Source of the DNA: Bacteroidales bacterium
Lineage (GTDB): Bacteria > Bacteroidota > Bacteroidia > Bacteroidales > F082
Length of the DNA stretch: 64,000 bases
Assembly: GCA_024710405.1 (NCBI GenBank)
Contig: JANJUV010000011.1
Coordinates: forward strand, 174,572 to 238,571
Direction of reading: 5' to 3'
Both the position numbers and the translations under genes were made by a program. The notes under the pieces are model-generated. The model saw only the letters and a list, made by a program, of their open reading frames with translations. It was not told where the DNA came from and made no database searches. Positions 8,996 through 17,560 of this stretch are shown in pieces. Positions within the stretch are counted from its first letter, which is position 1; each line of letters starts with the position of its first letter.

Positions 8996-9048
8996 AAGAA
9001 TCTGTATTAAGAATCTTATTTTCAGATTATTTTGTATTTCTATCTTTG
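8996..9048 (+). promoter_or_regulatory. Promoter with shared upstream element (copy A) for the DUF485/symporter operon
   Basis: The -7 element TATCTTTG is at 9041-9048. Bases 9009-9048 align with 15117-15157 upstream of the first pyrophosphatase gene, with 36 of 41 positions identical and one gap. The 8-mer AAGAATCT is repeated directly at 8996-9003 and 9009-9016. There is no canonical -33 TTTG, which fits an activator-dependent promoter. Transcription should start near 9055. Confidence 0.7.
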
Positions 9049-9109
9049 GCAGGCAAAAAGAGAACTCTACGCTTTTAAATTAAGTTTTACCAACACAAAA
9101 GGAGGAATT

Positions 9110-9391
9110 ATGCTACATGAACCGGCTGTTACATTAGGCGCCGACCATGCATCGAAGAAAAAATCCAGATTAGGTATGATCCTGTTCGTGATCTATGCCT
9201 TATTGTATGGCGCATTCGTTATTATTGGAATCAGTCACACCCACCTGCTGGGAACCAAAGTTTTTGCCGGTCTTAACCTGGCAGTTGTTTATGGAATGGG
9301 ATTGATTGTGCTTGCTGCTGTGATGGGTTATTTTTACAGTATGATCTGCACAAATATGGAAAACAAAATGAATAAGGAGGTGCAGTCATGA
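9110..9391 (+). CDS. DUF485 small membrane protein (YjcH-like), symporter partner
   Basis: A 93-residue protein with two transmembrane helices (about residues 21-40 and 53-78), matching DUF485, the small protein encoded before ActP-type acetate symporters. The ATG at 9110 is preceded by a strong GGAGG (9101-9105), rare in this genome. The start upstream at 9032 would lie before the predicted transcription start and is rejected. Its stop overlaps the symporter start (ATGA), so the two are translationally coupled. The role of DUF485 proteins is not settled; a stabilising or regulatory subunit is usually assumed. Confidence 0.85.
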   Translation: MLHEPAVTLGADHASKKKSRLGMILFVIYALLYGAFVIIGISHTHLLGTKVFAGLNLAVVYGMGLIVLAAVMGYFYSMICTNMENKMNKEVQS

Positions 9392-11289
9392 TTTACGATG
9401 TTTCCATTTGGGCCATTATCATTTTTACTGTTTTTGTAGCCATTGTTTTGGGTCTTTCGTTTTATTTCGGAAGTAAAACCAAATCTGCGTCAAGCTATTA
9501 TGCTGCCGGTGGTACCATACACTGGGGCGTTAACGGTATTGCTTTTGCCGGTGATTATCTGTCGGCGGCTTCTTTCCTCGGAATCTGTGGTATGATTGCC
9601 TATGCTGGTTACGATGGATTTTTATATTCCATTGGCTATCTGGCTGGATGGGTTGTGGCACTTTTTCTGGTGGCCGAACCTTTGAAACGTTTGGGAAAAT
9701 TCACATTTACCGATGCCCTCGACTCTAGGTTTAACTCAAAATCAATCAAGCTCACAGCTTCGATAAGCACCTTGATTGTTTCGGTTTTTTACCTCATTCC
9801 TCAGATGGTAGGTGCAGGCGACCTCGTTGTACCATTGCTTGGCCTGCCTCACTGGGCCGGAGTTGTTATCGTTGGTGTAATAGTAATATATATTGTAGCC
9901 ACTGCTGGTATGACCTCCACAACCTATGTGCAGTTTATCAAAGGGGGGTTGTTGATTACATTCTCCGTGGTACTTACAATATATATCCTTAATAATGGTC
10001 TAAATCTCAAGCCCTCAGATAAATATCATAATTTTGCCACAGTTGAGGCTACGGTTGATGGAGAACAGATCGCAATAACTGATCCAGATTACCGAGTAGT
10101 CAGTCAGCAAAAGAGTGGGTCTGCAACGTTTGTGAAACTCGAGAAGGAATCAGTTTCCAACTGGTTTAAACTCGAAACATCACCTGAAGGCACTTATTTT
10201 TTGGCAGAGGCTCCAAGCATAACCTACACTGCAGATGGTGAAAAATGGTATAATGGTGCACCAAAATCTGAAAGACTATTTTACCAGGTTGGTCATTTGA
10301 ATAAAATTGTTCACAATGGTGAAGAGGTTGAATCAACAGGACCTCTTGGGCCATTTGGATTCCTGAGCACACTTGAAGAAAGTGAAGTTGTTCTGTTTTC
10401 GAAAAAGACATTCAGTGATGGTGAAGATAAAGTAACTGCATTTTATCAGAAAACCACTAAGGGAAGTGATGTGTTGACTCCAGGTTTGTTGCTGAAAGTC
10501 GGAAAAGACGCCGCACTAACAGATCGGCTTAATTTCCTGTCATTAATGATTGCACTGTTCTTCGGAACCTCTGCACTACCGCATATTCTCATCCGTTATT
10601 ACACGGTACCCAGTCAACGGGCAGCACGTAAATCAACGATTGTTGCCATTGCAGCGATTGGGTTTTTCTATATCCTCACCCTTTTTATGGGTTTAGGTGC
10701 CATGGTAAACGGAGTAAACGACCTCGAAAGCAGCAATATGTCTGGCCCATTGCTTGCCAAGGCCTTTGGAATTGGTTTGTTTTCGATTATCTCTGCCATT
10801 GCATTTGCAACTGTGCTTGGAACTGTTGCCGGACTAATTGTAGCATCATCCGGTGCAATTGCACATGACTTTGTGGATAAGTACCTCAACGTAAAAATGA
10901 CTGATAAGGAAAAAGTTAAGGCCGGTAAGCTGGCTGCTTTCGGTGTTGGAATATTTGCGATCATTCTGGGCATTCTTTTTAAAGGTATGAATGTGTCGTT
11001 CCTTGTTGGATTAGCCTTTGCGGTCGCTGCATCAGCAAATCTACCGGCAATTCTCGCGGTAATCTTTTGGAAAAGAACTACATATCAAGGAATTGCAGCA
11101 TCGATTGTAACGGGAATATTGTCGTCGATTGTGCTCATTCTGCTTTCACCTACCATGTTTGAAAGATATGGTCTGGCAAAAGAAGCAGCAATTTTCCCAC
11201 TCGACAATCCGGGCATCATCTCATTGCCGTTATCCATTTTGGTCCTTGTTTTTGTCACATTGCTGACTGCCAAAAAGGCAAATAACTGA
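9388..11289 (+). CDS. actP: Sodium:solute symporter, ActP-type (acetate/monocarboxylate)
   Basis: A 633-residue SSS-family transporter with about 13 membrane helices. Family signatures include YYAAGGTIHWGVNGIAFAGDYLSAASFLG near the N-terminus and GTSALPHILIRYYTVPS after the central loop, with AFATVLGTVAGLIVASSGAIAHD further on. This pattern is that of ActP-like cation/acetate symporters. It is about 80 residues longer than E. coli ActP: residues about 203-375 form a long hydrophilic segment between membrane helices, much of it beta-rich. It overlaps the DUF485 gene by four bases and has a GGAGG inside the end of that gene. A nearby Cache-domain receptor and the DUF485 partner support a carboxylate substrate, but the exact solute is inferred. 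Confidence 0.85.
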   Translation: MIYDVSIWAIIIFTVFVAIVLGLSFYFGSKTKSASSYYAAGGTIHWGVNGIAFAGDYLSAASFLGICGMIAYAGYDGFLYSIGYLAGWVVALFLVAEPLKRLGKFTFTDALDSRFNSKSIKLTASISTLIVSVFYLIPQMVGAGDLVVPLLGLPHWAGVVIVGVIVIYIVATAGMTSTTYVQFIKGGLLITFSVVLTIYILNNGLNLKPSDKYHNFATVEATVDGEQIAITDPDYRVVSQQKSGSATFVKLEKESVSNWFKLETSPEGTYFLAEAPSITYTADGEKWYNGAPKSERLFYQVGHLNKIVHNGEEVESTGPLGPFGFLSTLEESEVVLFSKKTFSDGEDKVTAFYQKTTKGSDVLTPGLLLKVGKDAALTDRLNFLSLMIALFFGTSALPHILIRYYTVPSQRAARKSTIVAIAAIGFFYILTLFMGLGAMVNGVNDLESSNMSGPLLAKAFGIGLFSIISAIAFATVLGTVAGLIVASSGAIAHDFVDKYLNVKMTDKEKVKAGKLAAFGVGIFAIILGILFKGMNVSFLVGLAFAVAASANLPAILAVIFWKRTTYQGIAASIVTGILSSIVLILLSPTMFERYGLAKEAAIFPLDNPGIISLPLSILVLVFVTLLTAKKANN

Positions 11290-11310
11290 GTTTTTTTGTC
11301 GAAAAAATAA

Positions 11311-11350
11311 ACAGGTCCGGTCTGATTATCTTGACCGGGCCTGTGTTGTT
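11311..11350 (+). terminator. Terminator after the symporter gene
   Basis: A 12-bp stem (11311-11322 with 11333-11344, one mismatch-type position) with a 10-base loop and a T-rich tail. It separates the symporter pair from the phosphoesterase gene. Confidence 0.7.
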
Positions 11351-11414
11351 TCATGATAGAACGCTTCGAATACCTGTATGTGTATATCTTGATTTGAATT
11401 ATTTTTGAATTGTT

Positions 11415-12155
11415 ATGCGTATTGCCTTAATCACAGATATTCATGAAGATGCTGAAAAACTGGAGAAGGCATTGTATCTACTTGAAATTGATGGTTATGA
11501 CAAGCTTATATGTCTGGGCGATATTACTGGCTACAGCAAGGGTTTCAATATGCATCAGGCAGATGCGCTAAAATGTATTGAGCTGTTAAAAGACCGTAGC
11601 GCAGATTGTGTTATAGGAAACCACGACCTCAACAACTGTCGGAGGTTGCCTTCATACAGCCGCAGGATTGGCATTAAAGATTGGTATCAACTTGATCCGG
11701 CTCTGAGAAAGAAACAATATCAAAACCGTTTTTGGCTATATGAGGATGAGCAAGCCGCTGTGCTTCATCATGCAGAATCAGCTTTTCTAAATAGTCTTCC
11801 TGAAAGTCTGGTTGTCGAAACTAAAGAAGTTAAAATAATGATTTCTCATTTTCTCGAACCTGATATATGCGGGATCAGCACAAGGTTTCCGGCATCATTC
11901 ATCGGGTGGAGCAGGCATTTGTCTCTGATGGATAAAATGAACTGCAAACTTGCTTTTGTCGGGCACGCTCATCCGCCTGGTGTCGCTGTCAATGGGTTGT
12001 TCTGGTGGAGGAATCCTTCAACAAAGCCGTTCAGCGTTCCCGGAGGAAAACGTATTGTCATCTGTCCACCCCTTGTCAGCAATAGCCAGAATCCGTCATC
12101 ATGTATTATCTTTGATAGTTCCAAGTACGAAATAAACACCATCTTTGTCCCTTAA
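11415..12155 (+). CDS. Calcineurin-like metallophosphoesterase
   Basis: A 246-residue cytoplasmic protein with the ordered motifs of the calcineurin-like phosphoesterase superfamily: DIHED (residues 8-12), LGDITGY (about 35-41), GNHD (about 73-76), SHF (about 144), and GHAH (about 182-185). The set binds two metal ions and hydrolyses phosphomonoesters or diesters, including nucleotides; the substrate here is unknown. It ends 14 bases before the receptor-nucleotidyltransferase gene on the same strand, so the two are probably one operon. That makes a phosphodiesterase/nucleotidyltransferase pair plausible as opposing activities, which is inference. A weak -7 motif (TATTTTTG, 11400-11407) lies very close to the ATG. 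Confidence 0.85.
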   Translation: MRIALITDIHEDAEKLEKALYLLEIDGYDKLICLGDITGYSKGFNMHQADALKCIELLKDRSADCVIGNHDLNNCRRLPSYSRRIGIKDWYQLDPALRKKQYQNRFWLYEDEQAAVLHHAESAFLNSLPESLVVETKEVKIMISHFLEPDICGISTRFPASFIGWSRHLSLMDKMNCKLAFVGHAHPPGVAVNGLFWWRNPSTKPFSVPGGKRIVICPPLVSNSQNPSSCIIFDSSKYEINTIFVP

Positions 12156-12169
12156 CAAACCAAACTGAA

Positions 12170-15055
12170 ATGCAAAGCCGGTTTATCAACAGGATTCTGC
12201 TTCCTTCATTGTTTGCAGTATTTCTTTTTCTAATCTCCATGTATGTGTATGTTATTCCTGATTACAGGGAGAGTCTGATGGATAAAAAGCGCGAAACAAT
12301 CCGTGAACTGACAAACACTGCCTGGAGTGTTATGAGCAAACTCGACGGAATGGTTTCCGACAGTTTTCCAGTCGGCCAGGCCCAGCATGAGGCAGCACTC
12401 ATCATATCTGAGATGCGTTATGGCGATGAAATGAAAGATTATTTCTGGATTACAGATACTTTGCCGCGCATGGTCATGCACCCTTACCGGCCTCAGTTGA
12501 ATGGTGCTGACCTGAGCCAGTTTGAAGACCTGAGCGGTAAGAAATTTTTTGTTGAAATAGTACGGCTTGTTGAAGCTTCTGACGATGGATACATCGATTA
12601 CAAATGGCAATGGAAAGACGACAGCCTGATGGTTGTGCCTAAGTTATCCTATGTAAAAGTTTATGAGCCATGGGGTTGGATTGTAGGCACAGGAATCTAT
12701 GTTGAAGATGTCAAACGCGAAATTGCTCAGGTAACCCGTCAGGTGGTTCTTATTTCCATTGTCATCACTCTGTTGATAGCTGCTTTGATCGCATACCTTG
12801 CCCGTCGAAACTATACTGCTGAGTTTGCACGTGAACAGGCGCAGAATAAGCTCAGGGAAACACTGGAGAAATACAAAAATCTTGTGGAAGCTTCTCCTGA
12901 TGGTGTTTTGATGACTTTGAACGATGAGGTGTTGTATTTCAATACATGGCTCACTGATATGCTTGGATTTGATCATGATGCGGATACAGTTCCGGAAAGC
13001 ACAGCATTGCAATTGCTTGGGATTGTAAAAGCCGGTGTTGAATCAGTTCAATCGGATGAACGTTTGAAAGATAATGAATTAGTAGCCGAAACATTTATCC
13101 GCAACAAAAATGGCAGGCTGAAGGAGGTGATCATTCACAGATCTGTATTTGAAACATCGGGCAGACAAGGGTTTATATATACCGTAAAAGACGTTTCCAG
13201 ACATAAGGCCACACAGCGCGAACTAGATGCTAATCTGGAGAAATTCAAATCAATAGCAGGCTGGATGAAACTCGGTGTATTCCGCTGTACCGCGGGCCGG
13301 AACCCAAAAATTGTGGAGATGAATTCAACCGGGCTCGAATTGCTTGGTTTTACAAGTTTGGCCGAAATGAAAGAGGTCGAACTTCTCGGATTGTTTCAGG
13401 ATCAGGAAGAAAGACGAAAAGTATTGAAATCAATTATTGCTGACCAACAGTTGAAGGATAAACTTGTGAAAGTAAACCTGCACGATGGTACCCGGAAATC
13501 ACTTTTAATTTCACTGTTTCCGGTTAAGGATAATTCGGACAATGTTCAATTTTTCGATGGAATCATTGTTGATGCTTATGAACATCTGAGCAGACGGGTA
13601 GGTTATGACACACCACTTTCGGCAAACCAACTAACGCCCTCTCTGCTACTTAAACCTGTTACAGGATATATAAAATCTCCTCCGGTATGCAACCTCGATA
13701 CTCCTGTCGAAATTGCATGCAGGCTTATGGTGCAAAAAAACAGCGATCTTGCTATTGTTGCTGATCAAAAAGGCAAACCAATCGGCCTTGTAACTCACGG
13801 TGATATCAGCCGGAGGTTTGTGTTTTACGAAAACAAACGACCTGTATCTGTGTCCGAAATTATGAGTGCACCTGTGACCTCTGTGAGTGATCAGGAAATG
13901 GTGGTAGATGCTTTTTCACTCATGATTACGAAACGTATTTCATACATTATTGTGCTGTCAAATGAAGGTAGGCCCCCGGGCTATTTAAGCCTGACGGATC
14001 TCAACGAACTAAAAGCCGATACGCCTGAGTTTCTCATAAACAGCATCCAACATGCTCAATCACTGCCCGAACTGGCTGAAGAAGTCAAAAAGCTTCCCCG
14101 AATGATAACACATATGCTCGAATCAGGTGCCGGTGCCTTAACTTCAGGAAAACTGATCAGCAAAGTTGCCGATCAACTAACTTGCAGATTTATTGAGGAG
14201 GCCATTGCCAGCCTAGGCTCACCTCCGGTTCAATTTGCATTTATGGTTTTGGGCAGCGAGGGCAGACGTGAACAAACACTGGCTACTGATCAGGATAATG
14301 CCATCATTTTTGATGATTCGGGAATAAATGATAAAGAAGTGGTGCGCAATTATTTTCTCGAAATGGGAACATCAGTCAGTAAAAAACTTGATCAGACCGG
14401 GTTTCCTTTGTGTAAAGGAGGTGTAATGGCCATGAATAGAGAATGGTGCCTCGGACGCTCTGAAATCAACCAAAGGGTTACAGAGTGGATTAGTAATCCT
14501 AATCCCGCTGAGTTATTGCAAATTTCTATTTTCTTCGATTTCAGATTGGTTTATGGCGAGTCCGGACTATCAGAACATGTTCAGCAGCATTGTCTGACAT
14601 CACTGAAAAACAAGGAAGTATTCTTTTATAATCTGGCCACATCATTGGTGTCCATCAGACTGAATATGAAAACGGTTTCGAAACACACTGATGACAATGA
14701 TTCTCAGTCTGAAGGATGGGACATCAAACAGCCATTAATGGCTATAACATCAATAGTGAGGTTTTGGTCGCTCAAATACGGAATAATTGAACGAAGTACG
14801 CCTGAAAGACTTCTTGCGCTAAAGTCTGTCGAAGCAATCAGTGATTCGTTTTTCGAAGAATTCCATTCTGCATTTCGGTTCCTGAATCATCTCCGTTTGC
14901 AGCATCAGGTCCGCAATCTTGCATCGCACAAAACGGCAACTAATTTGATTGTGCTGGAAACACTTACTGAAATGGACAGGCTTACGATCAAAAATATATT
15001 GAATGCTATTCAGGCGCACCAATCAAGGCTAATAACAGAGTTTCGTGTTACCTGA
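12170..15055 (+). CDS. Transmembrane Cache-PAS-PAS-CBS-DUF294 nucleotidyltransferase receptor
   Basis: A 961-residue multidomain signalling protein. In order: membrane helix (about 10-30); extracytoplasmic Cache_2-type sensor (about 37-180, with DYFWITDTLPRMVMHPYRP, LSYVKVYEPWGWIVGTG); second membrane helix (about 190-211); short coiled linker; two PAS domains (about 235-350 and 354-470); a tandem CBS pair (about 498-615); a DUF294 nucleotidyltransferase domain with GS-x10-DxD (G695, S696, D707, D709); and a DUF294_C region to the end. CBS-DUF294 proteins are known near ActP symporters and resemble the GlnD uridylyltransferase head, but are normally soluble. The active-site carboxylates are intact, so it is probably catalytic. 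There is no kinase, GGDEF or methyl-accepting domain, so output should be through nucleotide transfer. It sits between the symporter and a pyrophosphatase. Confidence 0.88.
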   Translation: MQSRFINRILLPSLFAVFLFLISMYVYVIPDYRESLMDKKRETIRELTNTAWSVMSKLDGMVSDSFPVGQAQHEAALIISEMRYGDEMKDYFWITDTLPRMVMHPYRPQLNGADLSQFEDLSGKKFFVEIVRLVEASDDGYIDYKWQWKDDSLMVVPKLSYVKVYEPWGWIVGTGIYVEDVKREIAQVTRQVVLISIVITLLIAALIAYLARRNYTAEFAREQAQNKLRETLEKYKNLVEASPDGVLMTLNDEVLYFNTWLTDMLGFDHDADTVPESTALQLLGIVKAGVESVQSDERLKDNELVAETFIRNKNGRLKEVIIHRSVFETSGRQGFIYTVKDVSRHKATQRELDANLEKFKSIAGWMKLGVFRCTAGRNPKIVEMNSTGLELLGFTSLAEMKEVELLGLFQDQEERRKVLKSIIADQQLKDKLVKVNLHDGTRKSLLISLFPVKDNSDNVQFFDGIIVDAYEHLSRRVGYDTPLSANQLTPSLLLKPVTGYIKSPPVCNLDTPVEIACRLMVQKNSDLAIVADQKGKPIGLVTHGDISRRFVFYENKRPVSVSEIMSAPVTSVSDQEMVVDAFSLMITKRISYIIVLSNEGRPPGYLSLTDLNELKADTPEFLINSIQHAQSLPELAEEVKKLPRMITHMLESGAGALTSGKLISKVADQLTCRFIEEAIASLGSPPVQFAFMVLGSEGRREQTLATDQDNAIIFDDSGINDKEVVRNYFLEMGTSVSKKLDQTGFPLCKGGVMAMNREWCLGRSEINQRVTEWISNPNPAELLQISIFFDFRLVYGESGLSEHVQQHCLTSLKNKEVFFYNLATSLVSIRLNMKTVSKHTDDNDSQSEGWDIKQPLMAITSIVRFWSLKYGIIERSTPERLLALKSVEAISDSFFEEFHSAFRFLNHLRLQHQVRNLASHKTATNLIVLETLTEMDRLTIKNILNAIQAHQSRLITEFRVT

Positions 15056-15090
15056 TGATTGATCGAAGTGATAATCACACGTCTTATTAG

Positions 15091-15157
15091 GAATCTTTAT
15101 AAATTAGGTAAGTTGTAAGATTCTTATATTCAGATTATTTTCTAATTTCTACCTTTG
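15091..15157 (+). promoter_or_regulatory. Promoter with shared upstream element (copy B) for the first pyrophosphatase
   Basis: The -7 element TACCTTTG is at 15150-15157. Bases 15117-15157 are nearly identical to 9009-9048. The motif GAATCTT at 15091-15097 is the inverted form of AAGATTC at 15117-15123, giving an inverted repeat where copy A has a direct repeat. No canonical -33 TTTG is present. Confidence 0.7.
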
Positions 15158-15202
15158 TCCGATTACAAACCGACATGTTTTATCTAACCTAAATAATTGA
15201 AT

Positions 15203-17410
15203 ATGAGTACAATTTTTTGGATTATTCCTTTGGCAGCTCTGACAGCGTTGGGATTTGCCTGGTATTTTTTCAGAAGCATGATGCGCGAAGATGAAGGTAC
15301 CGAACTCATGAAAAGCATTGCGCTTCACGTGCGCAAGGGAGCTATGGCCTACCTGAAGCAGCAATACAAGGTTGTTTCGGTTGTATTTATTGTGCTATTG
15401 GCATTTTTTGCAGTATTGGCCTATGGTTTTAATGTGCAGAATGGTTGGGTTCCGTTTGCATTTTTAACCGGAGGGTTTTTCTCAGGCCTTGCGGGTTTCT
15501 TTGGGATGAAAACTGCAACATATGCTTCTGCCAGAACGGCAAATGCAGCCCGTCATTCGCTCAATAAGGGTTTGAAAGTTGCATTCAGGTCGGGTGCTGT
15601 AATGGGTCTAACCGTTGTTGGTTTGGGACTTCTTGATATTTCACTATGGTATCTCGTGCTCGATTATTTCATTGATGAAGCAGATACTTCACACAAGATG
15701 ATTGTGATCACAACTACCATGCTCACTTTTGGTATGGGAGCTTCCACACAAGCCCTGTTCGCCCGTGTTGGCGGTGGGATTTTTACAAAAGCAGCAGATG
15801 TCGGTGCTGACCTGGTGGGCAAAGTTGAGGCAGGAATTCCGGAAGATGATCCGCGCAACCCGGCTACAATAGCTGACAATGTGGGTGATAATGTGGGTGA
15901 TGTTGCAGGTATGGGTGCCGACCTTTATGAGTCTTATTGCGGAGCCATATTGGCTACCGCTGCAATTGGCGCCTCAGCCTTTATGACATCTGAGACGGCA
16001 CAATTTAAGGCTGTTATCGCGCCTATGCTTATTGCAGCAATAGGCATATTTCTGTCCATCATTGGTATTTTCCTTGTAAAAACCAAGGAGGGCGCCGGAA
16101 TGCGCGATCTTCTCAAATCATTGGGACTTGGTGTTAACGTTAGCTCTGTGCTAATTGCTATTGCTTCTTTTGCTATCCTTTATGGCCTGGGCATGGAAAA
16201 CTGGGTTGGTATTTCGTTCTCGGTGGTTGTTGGTCTTATCGCAGGTATTATCATTGGCCAGTCAACAGAATATTACACCTCACAATCATACAAACCAACA
16301 AAGAATGTAGCCAAATCCTCGGAAACGGGGCCGGCTACCGTTATCATCTCTGGTATAGGACTTGGGATGCTTTCTACTGCCATTCCGGTCGCAACTATTG
16401 CTCTGGCGATAGCCTTGTCTTATCTGTCGGCCATTCATTTTGACATTGCAAACATGATCGATCCTCAAAACCTTAGTATTGGTTTGTATGGCATTGGTAT
16501 AGCAGCCGTAGGGATGCTTTCCACCCTGGGAATAACGCTGGCCACCGATGCATATGGTCCGATTGCAGACAATGCCGGTGGAAACGCCGAGATGAGTAAA
16601 CTCGACCCTGAGGTGCGCAAACGCACTGATGCGCTTGATGCACTTGGCAATACAACAGCAGCCACAGGAAAAGGATTTGCCATAGGATCGGCAGCTCTAA
16701 CGGCTTTGGCTCTTCTGGCTTCTTACATCGAGGAGATCAAAATCGGAATGATCCGTATTGGCCAAAATGTTATGGAAATGGCTGACGGTGTTCAGGTGGA
16801 AACGTCAAAAGCTACCATTGTTGATTTTATGAATTACTTCCAGGTTAGCCTGATGAACCCGAAAGTGCTGGTGGGAATGTTTATCGGTTCCATGATGGCA
16901 TTTTTATTCTGCGGACTGACTATGAACGCAGTTGGACGTGCAGCTCAGAAAATGGTTGAGGAGGTTCGCCGTCAGTTTCGTGAAATCAAAGGTATCCTTG
17001 ACGGAACTGGTACCCCTGATTATGCCAGATGTGTGGAGATTTCAACAAAAGGTGCTCAGCGCGAAATGATGCTTCCTTCCATTTTGGCAATTGTTATCCC
17101 GATCCTGACAGGTGTAGTTTTCGGAGTCTCGGGTGTAATGGGTCTTCTTGCAGGCAGCCTTTCAACCGGCTTTGTTCTGGCCGTTTTTATGGCAAATGCC
17201 GGTGGAGCCTGGGACAATGCTAAAAAATATATCGAAGAAGGTAACTATGGCGGCAAAGGTTCATCGAACCATAAAGCAGCTGTGGTGGGCGACACTGTTG
17301 GAGATCCGTTCAAGGATACTTCAGGCCCCAGCCTCAACATCCTCATCAAGCTTATGAGCATGGTGTCGATCGTTATGGCCGGACTTACCGCTGCATTCAG
17401 CCTGCTGTAG
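15203..17410 (+). CDS. hppA: Membrane-bound ion-pumping pyrophosphatase 1 (K+-dependent type)
   Basis: A 735-residue, roughly 16-helix pyrophosphatase that couples PPi hydrolysis to Na+ and/or H+ export. Visible motifs: [20 protein letters not shown] and [17 protein letters not shown] (PPi/Mg binding), [12 protein letters not shown], and [14 protein letters not shown] near the C-terminus. The segment [10 protein letters not shown] has Ala and Gly at the two positions that are Lys and Thr in K+-independent enzymes, so it should need K+. Residues T89, F93, D145 and M178 match the four-residue signature I recall for dual Na+/H+ pumps. The ATG at 15203 is preferred over a TTG two codons upstream. 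It follows the receptor gene by about 150 bases but has its own promoter and terminator. Confidence 0.95.
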   Translation: MSTIFWIIPLAALTALGFAWYFFRSMMREDEGTELMKSIALHVRKGAMAYLKQQYKVVSVVFIVLLAFFAVLAYGFNVQNGWVPFAFLTGGFFSGLAGFFGMKTATYASARTANAARHSLNKGLKVAFRSGAVMGLTVVGLGLLDISLWYLVLDYFIDEADTSHKMIVITTTMLTFGMGASTQALFARVGGGIFTKAADVGADLVGKVEAGIPEDDPRNPATIADNVGDNVGDVAGMGADLYESYCGAILATAAIGASAFMTSETAQFKAVIAPMLIAAIGIFLSIIGIFLVKTKEGAGMRDLLKSLGLGVNVSSVLIAIASFAILYGLGMENWVGISFSVVVGLIAGIIIGQSTEYYTSQSYKPTKNVAKSSETGPATVIISGIGLGMLSTAIPVATIALAIALSYLSAIHFDIANMIDPQNLSIGLYGIGIAAVGMLSTLGITLATDAYGPIADNAGGNAEMSKLDPEVRKRTDALDALGNTTAATGKGFAIGSAALTALALLASYIEEIKIGMIRIGQNVMEMADGVQVETSKATIVDFMNYFQVSLMNPKVLVGMFIGSMMAFLFCGLTMNAVGRAAQKMVEEVRRQFREIKGILDGTGTPDYARCVEISTKGAQREMMLPSILAIVIPILTGVVFGVSGVMGLLAGSLSTGFVLAVFMANAGGAWDNAKKYIEEGNYGGKGSSNHKAAVVGDTVGDPFKDTSGPSLNILIKLMSMVSIVMAGLTAAFSLL

Positions 17411-17430
17411 TGTACATCAGAAAAAAATGG

Positions 17431-17468
17431 AAGAGGTTGTCCTGAAAAGACAGCCTCTTTTATTTTTA
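17431..17468 (+). terminator. Terminator of pyrophosphatase 1
   Basis: An 11-bp stem (17431-17441 with 17449-17459, one G-U pair) and a T-rich tail. Confidence 0.85.
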
Positions 17469-17516
17469 TGTATGTGTTCCTAACAAATCACAATAATTCC
17501 TTTTGTCTATTTCCGT

Positions 17517-17524
17517 TATTTTTG
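17517..17524 (+). promoter_or_regulatory. Putative -7 element for the 17561 gene
   Basis: TATTTTTG matches TAnnTTTG, 37 bases before the ATG at 17561. No clear -33 partner. Its position argues against the longer frame opening at 17468. Confidence 0.5.
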
Positions 17525-17560
17525 CAGACAACAACAAATTGTATCACGTTAAAAACATCA

